Positions 8,661 through 16,270 of a stretch of DNA of 50,931 nt are shown piece after piece. This DNA comes from Bacillota bacterium (lineage in GTDB: Bacteria > Bacillota > Clostridia > Oscillospirales > Oscillospiraceae): the NCBI GenBank assembly GCA_030529825.1, contig JAUMWD010000007.1:25184-76114 (forward strand), written 5' to 3'. Under the pieces are notes generated by a model. That model ran no database searches. It was not told where the DNA came from and saw nothing but the letters and a program-made list of their open reading frames with translations. A program made the position numbers and the translations under genes. The stretch's first letter is position 1; each line of letters begins with the position of its first letter.

Positions 8661-8689
8661 ATTATACATTCGTTGGCATAAAAATTCAA
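8661..8689 (-). promoter_or_regulatory. Promoter of the Na+/alanine symporter gene
   Basis: Read on minus: TTGAAT (8684-8689), 17 bases, TATAAT (8661-8666). A second TATAAT lies closer to the gene (8615-8620) but lacks a good -35 box. Confidence 0.65.
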
Positions 8690-8824
8690 GTGTTTTTGCG
8701 AAAAAATGAAGAAATTTTAGTGCAAAGCTGCATTTTTCGGTGTTTTTCTTGCATTTAAATGGTGCCGAATGAATTTTTCGCATTATTGCACTGCAAACAG
8801 TTTAGCACGCTAAATTGCATATAC

Positions 8825-8857
8825 AAAAAAAAGGAGGACACCAAGGTGTCCTCCTTT
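8825..8857 (-). terminator. Terminator of the 77-residue protein gene
   Basis: A 13-bp perfect stem, AAAGGAGGACACC with GGTGTCCTCCTTT, and a 2-base centre, followed on the minus strand by eight T. A smaller hairpin (CTAATCG-AAAA-CGATTAG, 8880-8897) overlaps the stop codon. Confidence 0.9.
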
Positions 8858-8893
8858 AAATTTTCCTTTGGACTTTCTCCTAATCGAAAACGA

Positions 8894-9127
8894 TTAGAGT
8901 GCGCCGTACTTCTCGTTGAATGCCTTCTCGAGAGCAGCAGCTTCTTCAGCGGTGCAGCGGCCGAGCTTGAGGCACTTCTCAACTACTTCGGGAGTAGGAG
9001 TATTGTAGTAAAGCTTGTAGGTAAGCTTGGGGAGCTTTGCGATTTTGGGGGTGTAGAGCTTGAAGAGTTCTACGCCATCATAGTCCTCGAGGAACTGCTT
9101 GCCGTTAATGTCTTTAAACAGAGGCAT
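8894..9127 (-). CDS. Small protein of unknown function (77 residues)
   Basis: The protein is 77 residues, Lys-, Leu- and Tyr-rich, without signal peptide or membrane segment. The N-terminal half has KLYTPKIAKLPKLTYKLYYN. The C-terminal third looks helical and amphipathic (CTAEEAAALEKAFNEKYG). I do not recognise the family. It is a convincing gene: GGAGAT lies 8 bases before the ATG, a near-consensus promoter with exact 17-base spacing drives it alone, and a strong terminator follows. That arrangement suggests an abundant, independently expressed transcript. Nothing in the neighbours (symporter, PlsY) indicates its role. Confidence 0.8.
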   Translation of the reverse strand: MPLFKDINGKQFLEDYDGVELFKLYTPKIAKLPKLTYKLYYNTPTPEVVEKCLKLGRCTAEEAAALEKAFNEKYGAL

Positions 9128-9161
9128 GATATAATCTCCTTTATGTTCGTTTTTAATTACT

Positions 9162-9174
9162 GCGGAATTTCCGC
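9162..9174 (-). promoter_or_regulatory. Palindrome in the leader of the 77-residue gene
   Basis: GCGGAA-T-TTCCGC, a 6-bp-arm palindrome just after the expected transcription start. It could be an operator or a 5' stabilising hairpin. Confidence 0.4.
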
Positions 9175-9189
9175 GGTTATTATGAATAT

Positions 9190-9218
9190 ATGATACTCGT
9201 GCGTCACTAATTTGTCAA
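9190..9218 (-). promoter_or_regulatory. Promoter of the 77-residue protein gene
   Basis: Read on minus: TTGACA (9213-9218), 17 bases, TATCAT (9190-9195). The perfect -35 and ideal spacing indicate strong expression. Confidence 0.8.
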
Positions 9219-9281
9219 GATAATCCGCCGAAGCCTTGGACATTTTCAGTAAATTGTACAATTTTTATCACAAATTTTCTA

Positions 9282-9875
9282 CTATCCGTTACCCTTCGGC
9301 TTGAAATCGCCCTCGGTTCCCTTAATAAGTCTTTCGATATTTGACCGGTGCATAATAATTACGAGCAGAGCCGAATATACTGACATCCACACCAAGTACT
9401 CACCGCAGGAAAAGATAAGGCCGCAAACCGGCAGCATTGCCGAGGCACAGATTGAGCCCAGCGAAACCTTGCGGCTCAGAAAAGCCACGGCGAAAAACAC
9501 CGCCATTATGGCAGCAAAAACCTTCCACCCGCACATAAGCCCTAATGCCGCACCTACTGAAACTCCTTTTCCCCCGCGAAATTCAAAGTACAGCGGAAAG
9601 CAATGGGCAGTGATGCACACCGCGCCTGCAATTGCTTCTCCTGCCTCGCCGCACAAAAATTTTCCCATCAGCATTGCCGCAACAGCTTTTGCCATATCGC
9701 AGGCAAGTGTAAGCAAGCCTGCCTTCAACCCATATACTCTTGCCACATTGGTGGCTCCGGCATTTCCGCTGCCGTGGTTGCGTACATCATCGCCGTACAG
9801 TTTCCTCGTTATGGGAATTGATGCACAAAACGAGCCGAGAAGATATGCGGTTATGATTACTACAGCAATTTTCAT
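9282..9875 (-). CDS. plsY: Acyl-phosphate:glycerol-3-phosphate acyltransferase PlsY
   Basis: 197 residues, an integral membrane protein of the usual length with about five helices. It acylates glycerol-3-phosphate from acyl-phosphate, the first committed step of phospholipid synthesis in Gram-positives. The three family motifs are visible: GSGNAGATNVAR near 36, GGKGVSVGAALG near 100 and HRSNIERLIKGTE near 174. AAGGAG lies 7 bases before the ATG. It is a single gene with its own promoter. PlsC, the next enzyme of the pathway, is at 47.0-47.9 kb. Confidence 0.95.
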   Translation of the reverse strand: MKIAVVIITAYLLGSFCASIPITRKLYGDDVRNHGSGNAGATNVARVYGLKAGLLTLACDMAKAVAAMLMGKFLCGEAGEAIAGAVCITAHCFPLYFEFRGGKGVSVGAALGLMCGWKVFAAIMAVFFAVAFLSRKVSLGSICASAMLPVCGLIFSCGEYLVWMSVYSALLVIIMHRSNIERLIKGTEGDFKPKGNG

Positions 9876-9906
9876 TCCGCGCTCCTTACTTCAAAAATTT
9901 AAAATA

Positions 9907-9935
9907 ATTATATCGAAAATTTTAAGTTTTTTCAA
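9907..9935 (-). promoter_or_regulatory. Promoter of plsY
   Basis: Read on minus: TTGAAA (9930-9935), 17 bases, TATAAT (9907-9912). Confidence 0.75.
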
Positions 9936-10024
9936 TATACAGCTTGCCGTTTTTGTACATCGTTGCAATTTTTCCAATTTTTTGTTATTATAATTGTAAA
10001 GAGACATACTCACGGAGGTATGAT

Positions 10025-11677
10025 ATGCGCTTTTGGAAACGCCTTTTTACTCTGATTCTCGCTGCAGTTATGCTGTTTTCCGTCAGCGGCTGCGGATTCC
10101 TGAATTATGATACATTTTCGAATGCTTTTGACGGCCACGGCAGCGGCGGCACAAAGTTCGGCGATATGGAATATGTGCATCCTGAAGTTGACGAAATCCG
10201 CAGCAAGGTTGACAGTATATGCGATATGCTGGACTCTGATGCCGGCTATAGCGATGTCGCAGATGCGCTTGATGAATTCTATACCCTTTACTGGAATTTT
10301 TATACCATGTACACTCTTGCGGAAATCCGCAGCGATCTGAACACCTCGGACAAATACTACGGCAGAGAATATGACTACTGCAGCGGCGAAGAAGCCAATG
10401 TAACCACCATGTTCACGGAGCTCATGGTGGCCTGTGCAAATTCAAGCCTCTCCGCCAAGCTGGATTCACGCTATTTCGGCGGAATACTCGCCGAAAACTA
10501 CAGCGGCAGCTACGAAACCGGCTTTGAAAAGCTAAACAGTCTTTATGCCCGAGAAAGCGCACTCCTCACCCAGTACCGTTCCCTGCTTGTTGAATTTTAC
10601 GACTGCGCAGATCAGGACGAGGCATACAGGACCTATAATCCCGATATGTGTCAGATTTACATTGACCTTGTAAAGGTGCGCCGCCAGATTGCCGAAGAGT
10701 GTGGCTATAGCTCCTACGAGGAGATGGCCTATGAGCAGTTCGGACGGGAATACAGCCCCGACGATATAGCGGAATATATCGCCGCAATCAAGAAATACAT
10801 CGTTCCCCTGCTCTCTGAAGCGCGTGATTCCGACATACTTTCGGATGCCTATTACAGCCTCCGGGATTCGGAGCCTGAGGATTCCCTGGCTGTGGTGAAG
10901 GCTGCCGTGTCCTCCATGGATACGACATTTTCAAGGTCCATGGACTTCATGGAAAGCTGCGAGCTGTACGATATAAGCGATTCCCCGAATAAGCTTGAAA
11001 CCTCATATGTGGTTTATATCGACGACTACAATGCGCCGTTTCTCTTTGTCAAGTCCACCGGCTATGAGGAGGATATCCTATCCATCGCTCATGAGTTCGG
11101 CCATTTCACGGATTCCTATGAGAATTTTGACATGAACAGCAATCTTGACACCTCTGAAACCCTATCCCAGGGCATGGAATATATGCTTCTGTGCAATCTT
11201 TCAAGCAAGAAGCTCGCCTCCAGGCTTACGGATTACAAGATGACCGACACACTTTTCCTGTACTCCAATCAGGGCTGCTTTAACGAGTTTGAACACCGCG
11301 TTTTTGCTCTGCCCGAAAGTGAGCTCACCGTTGATAAGGTCAACAGCATCTATGCCGAATGTGCTCTTGAATTCGGGTTCGGTGATGATTATGGCGATGT
11401 GCTCGGACTTTCCTGGATAGATGTCAGCCACTTCTTTGACTATCCATTCTATGTAATCAGCTACTGCGTTTCCGACTCCGCGGCCTTCAGTATGTACTGC
11501 ATGGAGCTTGACAAAGCAGGCAGCGGTCTCGATACCTACCTCAGGGTACTGGACGATGCGGAAAACATGGACTTCCTTGAGCTGCTTGATTCCGCGGGCA
11601 TGGGCTCCCCCATCACCGCAGACACAATCAAGGAAATTGCAGAGGTTATCGCAGATAAGCTGGAGCTTTCCGCATAA
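10025..11677 (+). CDS. Lipoprotein zinc metallopeptidase, M3/oligoendopeptidase F-like
   Basis: 550 residues. The N-terminus is a lipoprotein signal (hydrophobic 8-20, lipobox SVSGC with Cys at about 23), so it should be anchored on the outer face of the membrane. The catalytic motif HEFGHFTD is at 356-363, and a downstream Glu in TSETLSQ (about residue 378) is placed like the third zinc ligand of M3 oligopeptidases. The rest is mostly helical and acidic. GGAGG lies 6 bases before this ATG; an in-frame upstream extension would hide the lipobox and is not used. A TATAAT lies at 9989-9994 but its -35 is poor. Role: extracytoplasmic peptide degradation, substrate unknown. Confidence 0.8.
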   Translation: MRFWKRLFTLILAAVMLFSVSGCGFLNYDTFSNAFDGHGSGGTKFGDMEYVHPEVDEIRSKVDSICDMLDSDAGYSDVADALDEFYTLYWNFYTMYTLAEIRSDLNTSDKYYGREYDYCSGEEANVTTMFTELMVACANSSLSAKLDSRYFGGILAENYSGSYETGFEKLNSLYARESALLTQYRSLLVEFYDCADQDEAYRTYNPDMCQIYIDLVKVRRQIAEECGYSSYEEMAYEQFGREYSPDDIAEYIAAIKKYIVPLLSEARDSDILSDAYYSLRDSEPEDSLAVVKAAVSSMDTTFSRSMDFMESCELYDISDSPNKLETSYVVYIDDYNAPFLFVKSTGYEEDILSIAHEFGHFTDSYENFDMNSNLDTSETLSQGMEYMLLCNLSSKKLASRLTDYKMTDTLFLYSNQGCFNEFEHRVFALPESELTVDKVNSIYAECALEFGFGDDYGDVLGLSWIDVSHFFDYPFYVISYCVSDSAAFSMYCMELDKAGSGLDTYLRVLDDAENMDFLELLDSAGMGSPITADTIKEIAEVIADKLELSA

Positions 11678-11681
11678 ATAA

Positions 11682-11724
11682 AAAAAAGACACTATCCATT
11701 AGCACCATGGATAGTGTCTTTTTT
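11682..11724. terminator. Bidirectional terminator
   Basis: An 18-bp stem (AAAAAAGACACTATCCAT with its complement) and a 7-base loop, between the converging metallopeptidase and trmO genes. It overlaps the trmO stop codon. Confidence 0.9.
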
Positions 11725-12394
11725 ATTCAACCGCTATGACAGTAAGCGTATCTCCGCTGACCTTGAATTTCACCTCATGTGCGCCGAACTCAAAGCCGTA
11801 GACCCGTTCAGGGTCGTTGTGATACTGCGGTCTGGGGTCATTTGAGAGAACTCCACGCAGGGCAAGCCGTTCATTCTTCGGAAGCTTCTCCTCAAGCTCT
11901 TGTGTTATGTCAACTTTAAGTCTGTGGAATTCCGTCTTATCAGTAAAGCCTCCGGTTGCCTCCGGGCGGCAATCCGCATAAGGAACATAAGGCTTAATAT
12001 CAAATATTGGCGTGCCGTCCATAAGGTCGGCACCCAGCACCGTGAGAACAACGCCCTCCGATGTTATGTCAACTGTTTTCAACTTCACGCAGGACAGCCC
12101 CAGTGCATTGGGTCTGAAGGGTGAGCGTGTTGCAAAAACGCCCAGATGAGTGTTTCCGCCCAGACGCGGAGGCCTCACCGTGGGTGACCAGTCCTCCCGA
12201 AGATTTTCGGAAAACTGCCATATGAGCCACAGGTGTGACCATTCCTCTATTCCACGCAGGGCATCGGGATTTCTGAATTCAGGCTCAAAGACGATTTGGG
12301 TTTCAATCTCCTCCACGAGCCCACTCTGACGGGGAATTCCGAATTTTGATTTGAAGGGCGAACGCACCCTTGCAATAATTTTCATTTCAGCCAT
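11723..12394 (-). CDS. trmO: tRNA (N6-threonylcarbamoyladenosine(37)-N6)-methyltransferase TrmO
   Basis: 223 residues from the chosen ATG. TrmO/TsaA/YaeB proteins methylate t6A37 of tRNAs reading ACY codons. Visible signatures: IARVRSPFKSKFGIPRQSG at the N-terminus, IEEWSHLWLIWQF, and TRSPFRPNALGLSCVKL, followed by DLMDGTPIFDIKPYVPYAD. These form the beta-barrel and SAM pocket of the family. A GTG 12 bases upstream is also open, but GGTGA is better spaced for the ATG at 12394. The C-terminal extension (NDPRPQYHNDPERVYGF) is normal for the longer branch. Confidence 0.9.
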   Translation of the reverse strand: MAEMKIIARVRSPFKSKFGIPRQSGLVEEIETQIVFEPEFRNPDALRGIEEWSHLWLIWQFSENLREDWSPTVRPPRLGGNTHLGVFATRSPFRPNALGLSCVKLKTVDITSEGVVLTVLGADLMDGTPIFDIKPYVPYADCRPEATGGFTDKTEFHRLKVDITQELEEKLPKNERLALRGVLSNDPRPQYHNDPERVYGFEFGAHEVKFKVSGDTLTVIAVE

Positions 12395-12431
12395 GGCTGT
12401 AATCACCGCTTATTGATTTTATTCCTTTAAT

Positions 12432-12460
12432 ATGTTACCCTAAAGTCGGTAATTAGTCAA
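12432..12460 (-). promoter_or_regulatory. Probable promoter of trmO
   Basis: Read on minus: TTGACT (12455-12460), 17 bases, TAACAT (12432-12437). It lies in the short divergent gap shared with the ABC operon, for which no equally good promoter is seen. Confidence 0.5.
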
Positions 12461-12482
12461 TTGAGTAAAGGAGGCCTTTTAC

Positions 12483-13376
12483 ATGGATTATGTTCTTAAA
12501 ACCAACAATCTAACCAAGCGTTTCGGTTTTAAGAAGGCTGTCAATGGCGTCAGCATGACTATACGCCGTGGCGAAATATACGGCTTTATCGGCAAAAACG
12601 GAGCAGGCAAAACAACTCTTATGCGCATGGTTCTCGGTGCCGCTGTCCCCAGTGGAGGCAGCATCGAGCTTTTCGGCGGAGAGGATCTCGCCACCGCAAG
12701 ACTGCGCATAGGCTCCCTTCTTGAATCCCCCAATCTCTACAAAAATTGCTCTGCCTTTGAAAATCTCAAGCGCTTTTCCCTTCTCACGGGCAACAGCAAC
12801 GAGGATATAAGGTCTATTTTGAGGTTCGTAGGCCTTGCCGATACAGGCAGCAAAAAGGTGGGCAATTTCTCTCTGGGCATGAAGCAGCGTTTAGGGATTG
12901 CCATCGCTATGCTGGGCCATCCCGATTTTCTGATTCTTGACGAACCGGTTAACGGACTTGATCCCGAGGGTATTCACAGCATCCGCGACCTCATAATACG
13001 CCTGAACAGGGACTTGGGAATAACCGTTCTTGTTTCCAGCCACCTGCTTGACGAGCTTTCCAAGATTGTTACCACCTACGGCATCATCAACAACGGTGTT
13101 TTGGTGGAAGAGATTTCCGCCCGTGAGCTGGTGGAAAAATGCAGACGCAAGCTGCTTATAACCGTGGATAATGTGGACAAGGCTGTGGGAGTTATCAAAT
13201 CCAGCCTTGGTAATGTGGCTCTCGGCATATCCGGCAACACCGTAATCGTCGACTCCCATCTTGAAGCCAGCGGTATGCTTAACGATGCCCTTGTCAAAAG
13301 CGGCGTGACGGTGCTTGAGCTGCGCCGCCAGACCGACACCTTGGAAAACTATTTCCTGGAAAGGATAGGTGGCTGA
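12483..13376 (+). CDS. ABC transporter ATP-binding protein, BcrA/lantibiotic-export type
   Basis: 297 residues, a single nucleotide-binding domain. Walker A GKNGAGKTT (about 37-45), signature FSLGMKQRLG (about 134), Walker B LILDEPVNGLDPEG (about 156) and the H-loop SSHLLDEL are intact. The C-terminal ~80 residues form the extra domain found in BcrA-like ATPases that export or give resistance to peptide antibiotics. AGGAGG lies 9 bases before the ATG. It is the first gene of a tight plus-strand operon: the permease overlaps or abuts it, then come the lipoprotein barnase and barstar. Confidence 0.9.
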   Translation: MDYVLKTNNLTKRFGFKKAVNGVSMTIRRGEIYGFIGKNGAGKTTLMRMVLGAAVPSGGSIELFGGEDLATARLRIGSLLESPNLYKNCSAFENLKRFSLLTGNSNEDIRSILRFVGLADTGSKKVGNFSLGMKQRLGIAIAMLGHPDFLILDEPVNGLDPEGIHSIRDLIIRLNRDLGITVLVSSHLLDELSKIVTTYGIINNGVLVEEISARELVEKCRRKLLITVDNVDKAVGVIKSSLGNVALGISGNTVIVDSHLEASGMLNDALVKSGVTVLELRRQTDTLENYFLERIGG

Positions 13377-13377
13377 A

Positions 13378-14139
13378 ATGGGTAGACTGATCAAATTTGA
13401 ATTCCGCAGACTTTTCTCACAAAAGAGCTTTTATATCTGCACCGGTATTCTCATGCTGATAACCGTGCTTCAGATTCGCAGCAGCTGGAACATGAGAGTC
13501 GATTTTGGTCTTGACGGTGCCGGCTTCGTTCAGGAAAGCCTGATTAATTCCGGAACAACATTTCTGTTCATAATTCTGCTGGGCATATTCTCCGCACTTT
13601 TTATTTGCGAGGATTACTCCTCCGGTACTATACGTGTAATAGTTACCCGCGGCTACTCCCGGGCAAAGATTTATTTCGCAAAGCTCATCGTTCTTTGCAT
13701 CGCTGCGCTGATTATGCTTTGTCTGTGCTGGATTTCCGCCCTCGCCACCGCCACGGTGGTATATGACGGTGTGAACACCTCCATGAACATGATGTTCCTG
13801 CTGGCTATGCTCGGGCAGGCTCTGCTGGTCATTGCCTACGCCTGTCTGTTCAATGCGGCAGCCTCTGCGGTGCAGAAAACCGGCGGCGCCATTGCGCTGT
13901 GCATTGTTCTCCCCATGACCGTTACGATTATTCTCACGCTTCTGGAAACAACACTGAACCGCGGAAGAACGGGAAATGAGATTGAGCTCTGCAAATACTG
14001 GTTAGAGCAGCTGATTTCCGAGCTCAGTATTGTGAGCCCTCCGAGAGAGAGCTTGCAGCTCGTCTTCAGAGCCGCACCCATCTATACCGCAGTCACCACC
14101 GGACTCGGTCTGCTCTTCGTTTTCAAGCGCGAATATTGA
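13378..14139 (+). CDS. ABC-2 type permease partner
   Basis: 253 residues with about six membrane helices (for example 20-35, 60-80, 105-130, 145-165, 175-195, 235-250). The cytoplasmic segment CEDYSSGTIRVIVTRGYSR is typical of ABC-2 permeases paired with BcrA-like ATPases. The ATG at 13378 is preferred over an in-frame GTG at 13369 because AGGTGG lies 5 bases upstream of it; it starts one base after the ATPase stop. It is 12 bases from the next gene, so all four genes are probably one transcript. Substrate unknown. Confidence 0.85.
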   Translation: MGRLIKFEFRRLFSQKSFYICTGILMLITVLQIRSSWNMRVDFGLDGAGFVQESLINSGTTFLFIILLGIFSALFICEDYSSGTIRVIVTRGYSRAKIYFAKLIVLCIAALIMLCLCWISALATATVVYDGVNTSMNMMFLLAMLGQALLVIAYACLFNAAASAVQKTGGAIALCIVLPMTVTIILTLLETTLNRGRTGNEIELCKYWLEQLISELSIVSPPRESLQLVFRAAPIYTAVTTGLGLLFVFKREY

Positions 14140-14151
14140 TAAGGAGAAACC

Positions 14152-14667
14152 ATGAAAAGACTTTTATCCCTTTTACTTGCGCTGCTCGCCCTGTTTTCTC
14201 TTGCGGCATGCAGCACTGCTTCTGATACCGCCGATGCAGATAAGAGTGAAGAAACCCGGGCTGTGGAAACTCTGCCCATTGTATCAGCTCCTGTGGAAAC
14301 CGAGCCCGTTACTCTCGAGGAGCACGGCAGCTACACCACCAAGGAGGATGTGGCGCTGTATATCTACACCTACGGTCACCTCCCCGATAACTTCATCAGC
14401 AAAAAGCAGGCACAGGCCTTGGGTTGGCCCGGCGGCGATCTTGAGCCCTACGCACCGGGCAAGTGCATAGGCGGAAGCTATTTCGGCAACTACGAGGGCA
14501 TTCTCCCCGATGCTCCGGGCAGAACCTACACGGAATGCGATATTGACACTCTGGGCGCAAGCAACAGAGGCACAAAGCGCATTGTATTCTCCAACGACGG
14601 ACTTATCTATTACACCGAGGATCATTACAAAACCTTTGAGCTGCTCTACGAGGAGGAAACACCATGA
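14152..14667 (+). CDS. Barnase-family guanyl-specific ribonuclease, lipoprotein
   Basis: 171 residues: lipoprotein signal with lipobox LAAC (Cys20), an acidic Thr/Pro/Glu-rich linker (about 21-60), then a complete barnase domain (about 61-167). Aligned with B. amyloliquefaciens barnase by eye, the catalytic residues are kept: Lys84 (barnase Lys27), Glu128 (Glu73), Arg139 (Arg83), Arg143 (Arg87) and His158 (His102), with motifs LPDNFISKKQAQALGW and EDHYKTF. Barnase itself is freely secreted; here the lipobox predicts tethering outside the membrane. The barstar gene overlaps its stop by ATGA. GGAG precedes the start. Confidence 0.92.
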   Translation: MKRLLSLLLALLALFSLAACSTASDTADADKSEETRAVETLPIVSAPVETEPVTLEEHGSYTTKEDVALYIYTYGHLPDNFISKKQAQALGWPGGDLEPYAPGKCIGGSYFGNYEGILPDAPGRTYTECDIDTLGASNRGTKRIVFSNDGLIYYTEDHYKTFELLYEEETP

Positions 14668-14933
14668 AAAATATCATAATTAAGGGCTCCGATATTTTCG
14701 GAATTGCGGACATACACGAGCTTATCGCCGATGCGCTGGATTTCCCCGAATACTACGACAAAAATCTTGATGCGCTTCATGATTGCCTCGGCGACATTTC
14801 CGAGGAAACAAGCATCACCCTCATGGAATGCGACATTCTCACGGACCGTTTGGGCGTAAGCTTTGAAAAGCTCATGCGCGTGCTGAATGATACCGCATTG
14901 GAAAACGACAACCTTTATATTATAGAGGTATAA
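14664..14933 (+). CDS. Barstar-family ribonuclease inhibitor
   Basis: 89 residues, the same length as barstar. The core contact region FPEYYDKNLDALHDCL keeps the barnase-binding Tyr (Tyr30; barstar Tyr29), Asp36 (Asp35) and Asp40 (Asp39); barstar Trp38 is His39 here. It has no signal peptide, so it acts in the cytoplasm, protecting RNA before the nuclease is exported. Start and upstream stop overlap (ATGA), so antitoxin translation depends on toxin translation. A terminator follows directly. Confidence 0.92.
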   Translation: MKNIIIKGSDIFGIADIHELIADALDFPEYYDKNLDALHDCLGDISEETSITLMECDILTDRLGVSFEKLMRVLNDTALENDNLYIIEV

Positions 14934-14966
14934 AAAAATCCACCGTCACAGACGGTGGATTTTTTT
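14932..14966. terminator. Bidirectional terminator
   Basis: A 16-bp stem, AAAAAAATCCACCGTC with GACGGTGGATTTTTTT, and an ACA loop, between barstar and the converging EFR1 gene. Confidence 0.95.
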
Positions 14967-14972
14967 ATGTAA

Positions 14973-15716
14973 TCACATATAGAATTTGGGCTTATTCTTC
15001 TTAAGGCCGCCCATGGCAAAGGCTGCGCCCTTGCTGAGGATTTCCTGATACTTGGGCAAATGGCGAGAGGAGGTGGAGCACATGTCAATGCATCTCATGC
15101 AGCTGATGCAGGCTTTCTTCTTAACCTTCATCTTCACATCGCTTATGGCCTTCATGGGGCAGTTGTTGAAGCAGATGCCGCAGCCGATGCATTCCTTTGC
15201 GGGCTTGGGATACAGAGGCAGCTTAACAAGCTTCTTGTCCTTGTAGGCGGGGTCGCCGGGCATCTGAACGTCCTTCATGACGGGCTGTGCAATGACCTTA
15301 TTGACAAAGTCTGCAAGCTGCTTGCGCTCATCCTCATCGGGGCGGAACTTGCCCACCTCGGGGTTGAAGGCATGGGGAGTGATCATTTCGGCACCGCCAA
15401 CAACGCGGAAGCCCTTTCTCTTCACGAGATCGCTCATCTCCAGCAGTGCATCGTCAACAGCGCGGTTGCCGTAGCAGGCGACGAGGATTGCGGGGGTGTT
15501 GTCGCACTTGATGTGGCACAGACGCTCGTGAACGGCAACGGGAATGCGTCCTGCGTAAACGGGAACGAAGAATATCGCCAGGTCGTCCTTGGACATATTC
15601 ATTTCCAGGCAGCGCACGGTGATGTCGATTTCGTCAGCTTCGATAGTCTTTGCCAGCTCCACAGCGGCAAATCTGGTACCGCCGGTGGGACTGAAGTAAA
15701 ACACATACTTTTTCAT
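14973..15716 (-). CDS. EFR1-type flavodoxin/ferredoxin fusion protein
   Basis: 247 residues. An N-terminal flavodoxin-like domain has the FMN phosphate loop FSPTGGTRFAA (8-18). A C-terminal pair of [4Fe-4S] sites follows: Cys176/179/182/186 in CIGCGICFNNCP and Cys203/206/209/213 in CISCMRCIDMC. The EFR1 family is widespread in anaerobic Firmicutes and is thought to be an electron carrier or reductase; no specific reaction is known to me. It lies downstream of hypA-like copy 1 on the same strand but is separated by a terminator and 150 bases with a possible promoter (TTGAAC, 18 bases, TAAAAT), so it is probably independent. Confidence 0.88.
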   Translation of the reverse strand: MKKYVFYFSPTGGTRFAAVELAKTIEADEIDITVRCLEMNMSKDDLAIFFVPVYAGRIPVAVHERLCHIKCDNTPAILVACYGNRAVDDALLEMSDLVKRKGFRVVGGAEMITPHAFNPEVGKFRPDEDERKQLADFVNKVIAQPVMKDVQMPGDPAYKDKKLVKLPLYPKPAKECIGCGICFNNCPMKAISDVKMKVKKKACISCMRCIDMCSTSSRHLPKYQEILSKGAAFAMGGLKKNKPKFYM

Positions 15717-15815
15717 ATGACAAGCATCCTTTTCTGATTATCGGTTTTTGTTGATGTTTTATTTTATCATACTTGCCGTCATAAGTTCAATAGCATAAGC
15801 AAAAGTTTTAAATCG

Positions 15816-15849
15816 AAAAAGCACTCCCCGAAACTCGGGAAGTGCTTTT
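15816..15849 (-). terminator. Terminator of flavoprotein/HypA-like unit 1
   Basis: Imperfect stem AAAAGCACTCCCCG with CGGGAAGTGCTTTT, a short loop, and T runs on the minus-strand exit. It follows hypA-like copy 1. Confidence 0.8.
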
Positions 15850-15866
15850 ATCTTTTTGCTTTGAGA

Positions 15867-16211
15867 CTACATAGCCTCGATTTCCTTGATCATATACTCA
15901 TTGCCCTGAATGAGATAGGTATCCTCACTCTTGCAGTAGGGGCAAATTTTTGCATATTTCATGGTTTCGTAAGTCTTTCCGCAATTCTCGCAGTAGGTAA
16001 CTGCTTCGAGCTTCTCAACCTTCATTTCGGTGTCCTGAAGGTATCTGGTCTTCTTTCTTGCCCAGTTCCAGAAGTCAACGATGTACTCGGGAACTATTCC
16101 GGAAACCTCGCCGATCTGAAGTGTGACGCTGGCCACGACGGTGAGATTATGCTCTTCAACCAGCTTTTCTACTTCGTCGATTACGTAATTAACTGTTCCA
16201 AGCTCATGCAT
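15867..16211 (-). CDS. HypA-like zinc/nickel metallochaperone, copy 1
   Basis: 114 residues, the normal HypA length. It starts Met1-His2-Glu3, the nickel-binding N-terminus of HypA, and has a zinc site Cys74-x2-Cys77 and Cys90-x2-Cys93. Middle region GEVSGIVPEYIVDFW matches the family. HypA delivers nickel to NiFe-hydrogenase or urease, yet no such enzyme nor HypB is in the window. It lies 59 bases downstream of a large iron-sulfur flavoprotein gene on the same strand, and an equivalent pair sits on the other strand. GGAGG is 9 bases upstream. A hairpin lies in the gap. Confidence 0.85.
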   Translation of the reverse strand: MHELGTVNYVIDEVEKLVEEHNLTVVASVTLQIGEVSGIVPEYIVDFWNWARKKTRYLQDTEMKVEKLEAVTYCENCGKTYETMKYAKICPYCKSEDTYLIQGNEYMIKEIEAM

Positions 16212-16231
16212 GGATTTATCCTCCGGGGGTA

Positions 16232-16261
16232 TAAGCGCTGATTTTTAATAATCAGCGCTTA
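16232..16261 (-). other. Intercistronic hairpin without a T tract
   Basis: A 12-bp perfect stem, TAAGCGCTGATT with AATCAGCGCTTA, and a 6-base loop, between the flavoprotein stop and the hypA-like ribosome binding site. With no T run it is more likely a transcript-processing or stabilising element than a terminator. Confidence 0.65.
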
Positions 16262-16270
16262 CATTATAAA

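Noticed and set aside
9944-10024. Upstream in-frame extension of the metallopeptidase gene
   Set aside because: It spans the promoter -10 box and would bury the lipoprotein signal; GGAGG clearly marks the ATG at 10025.
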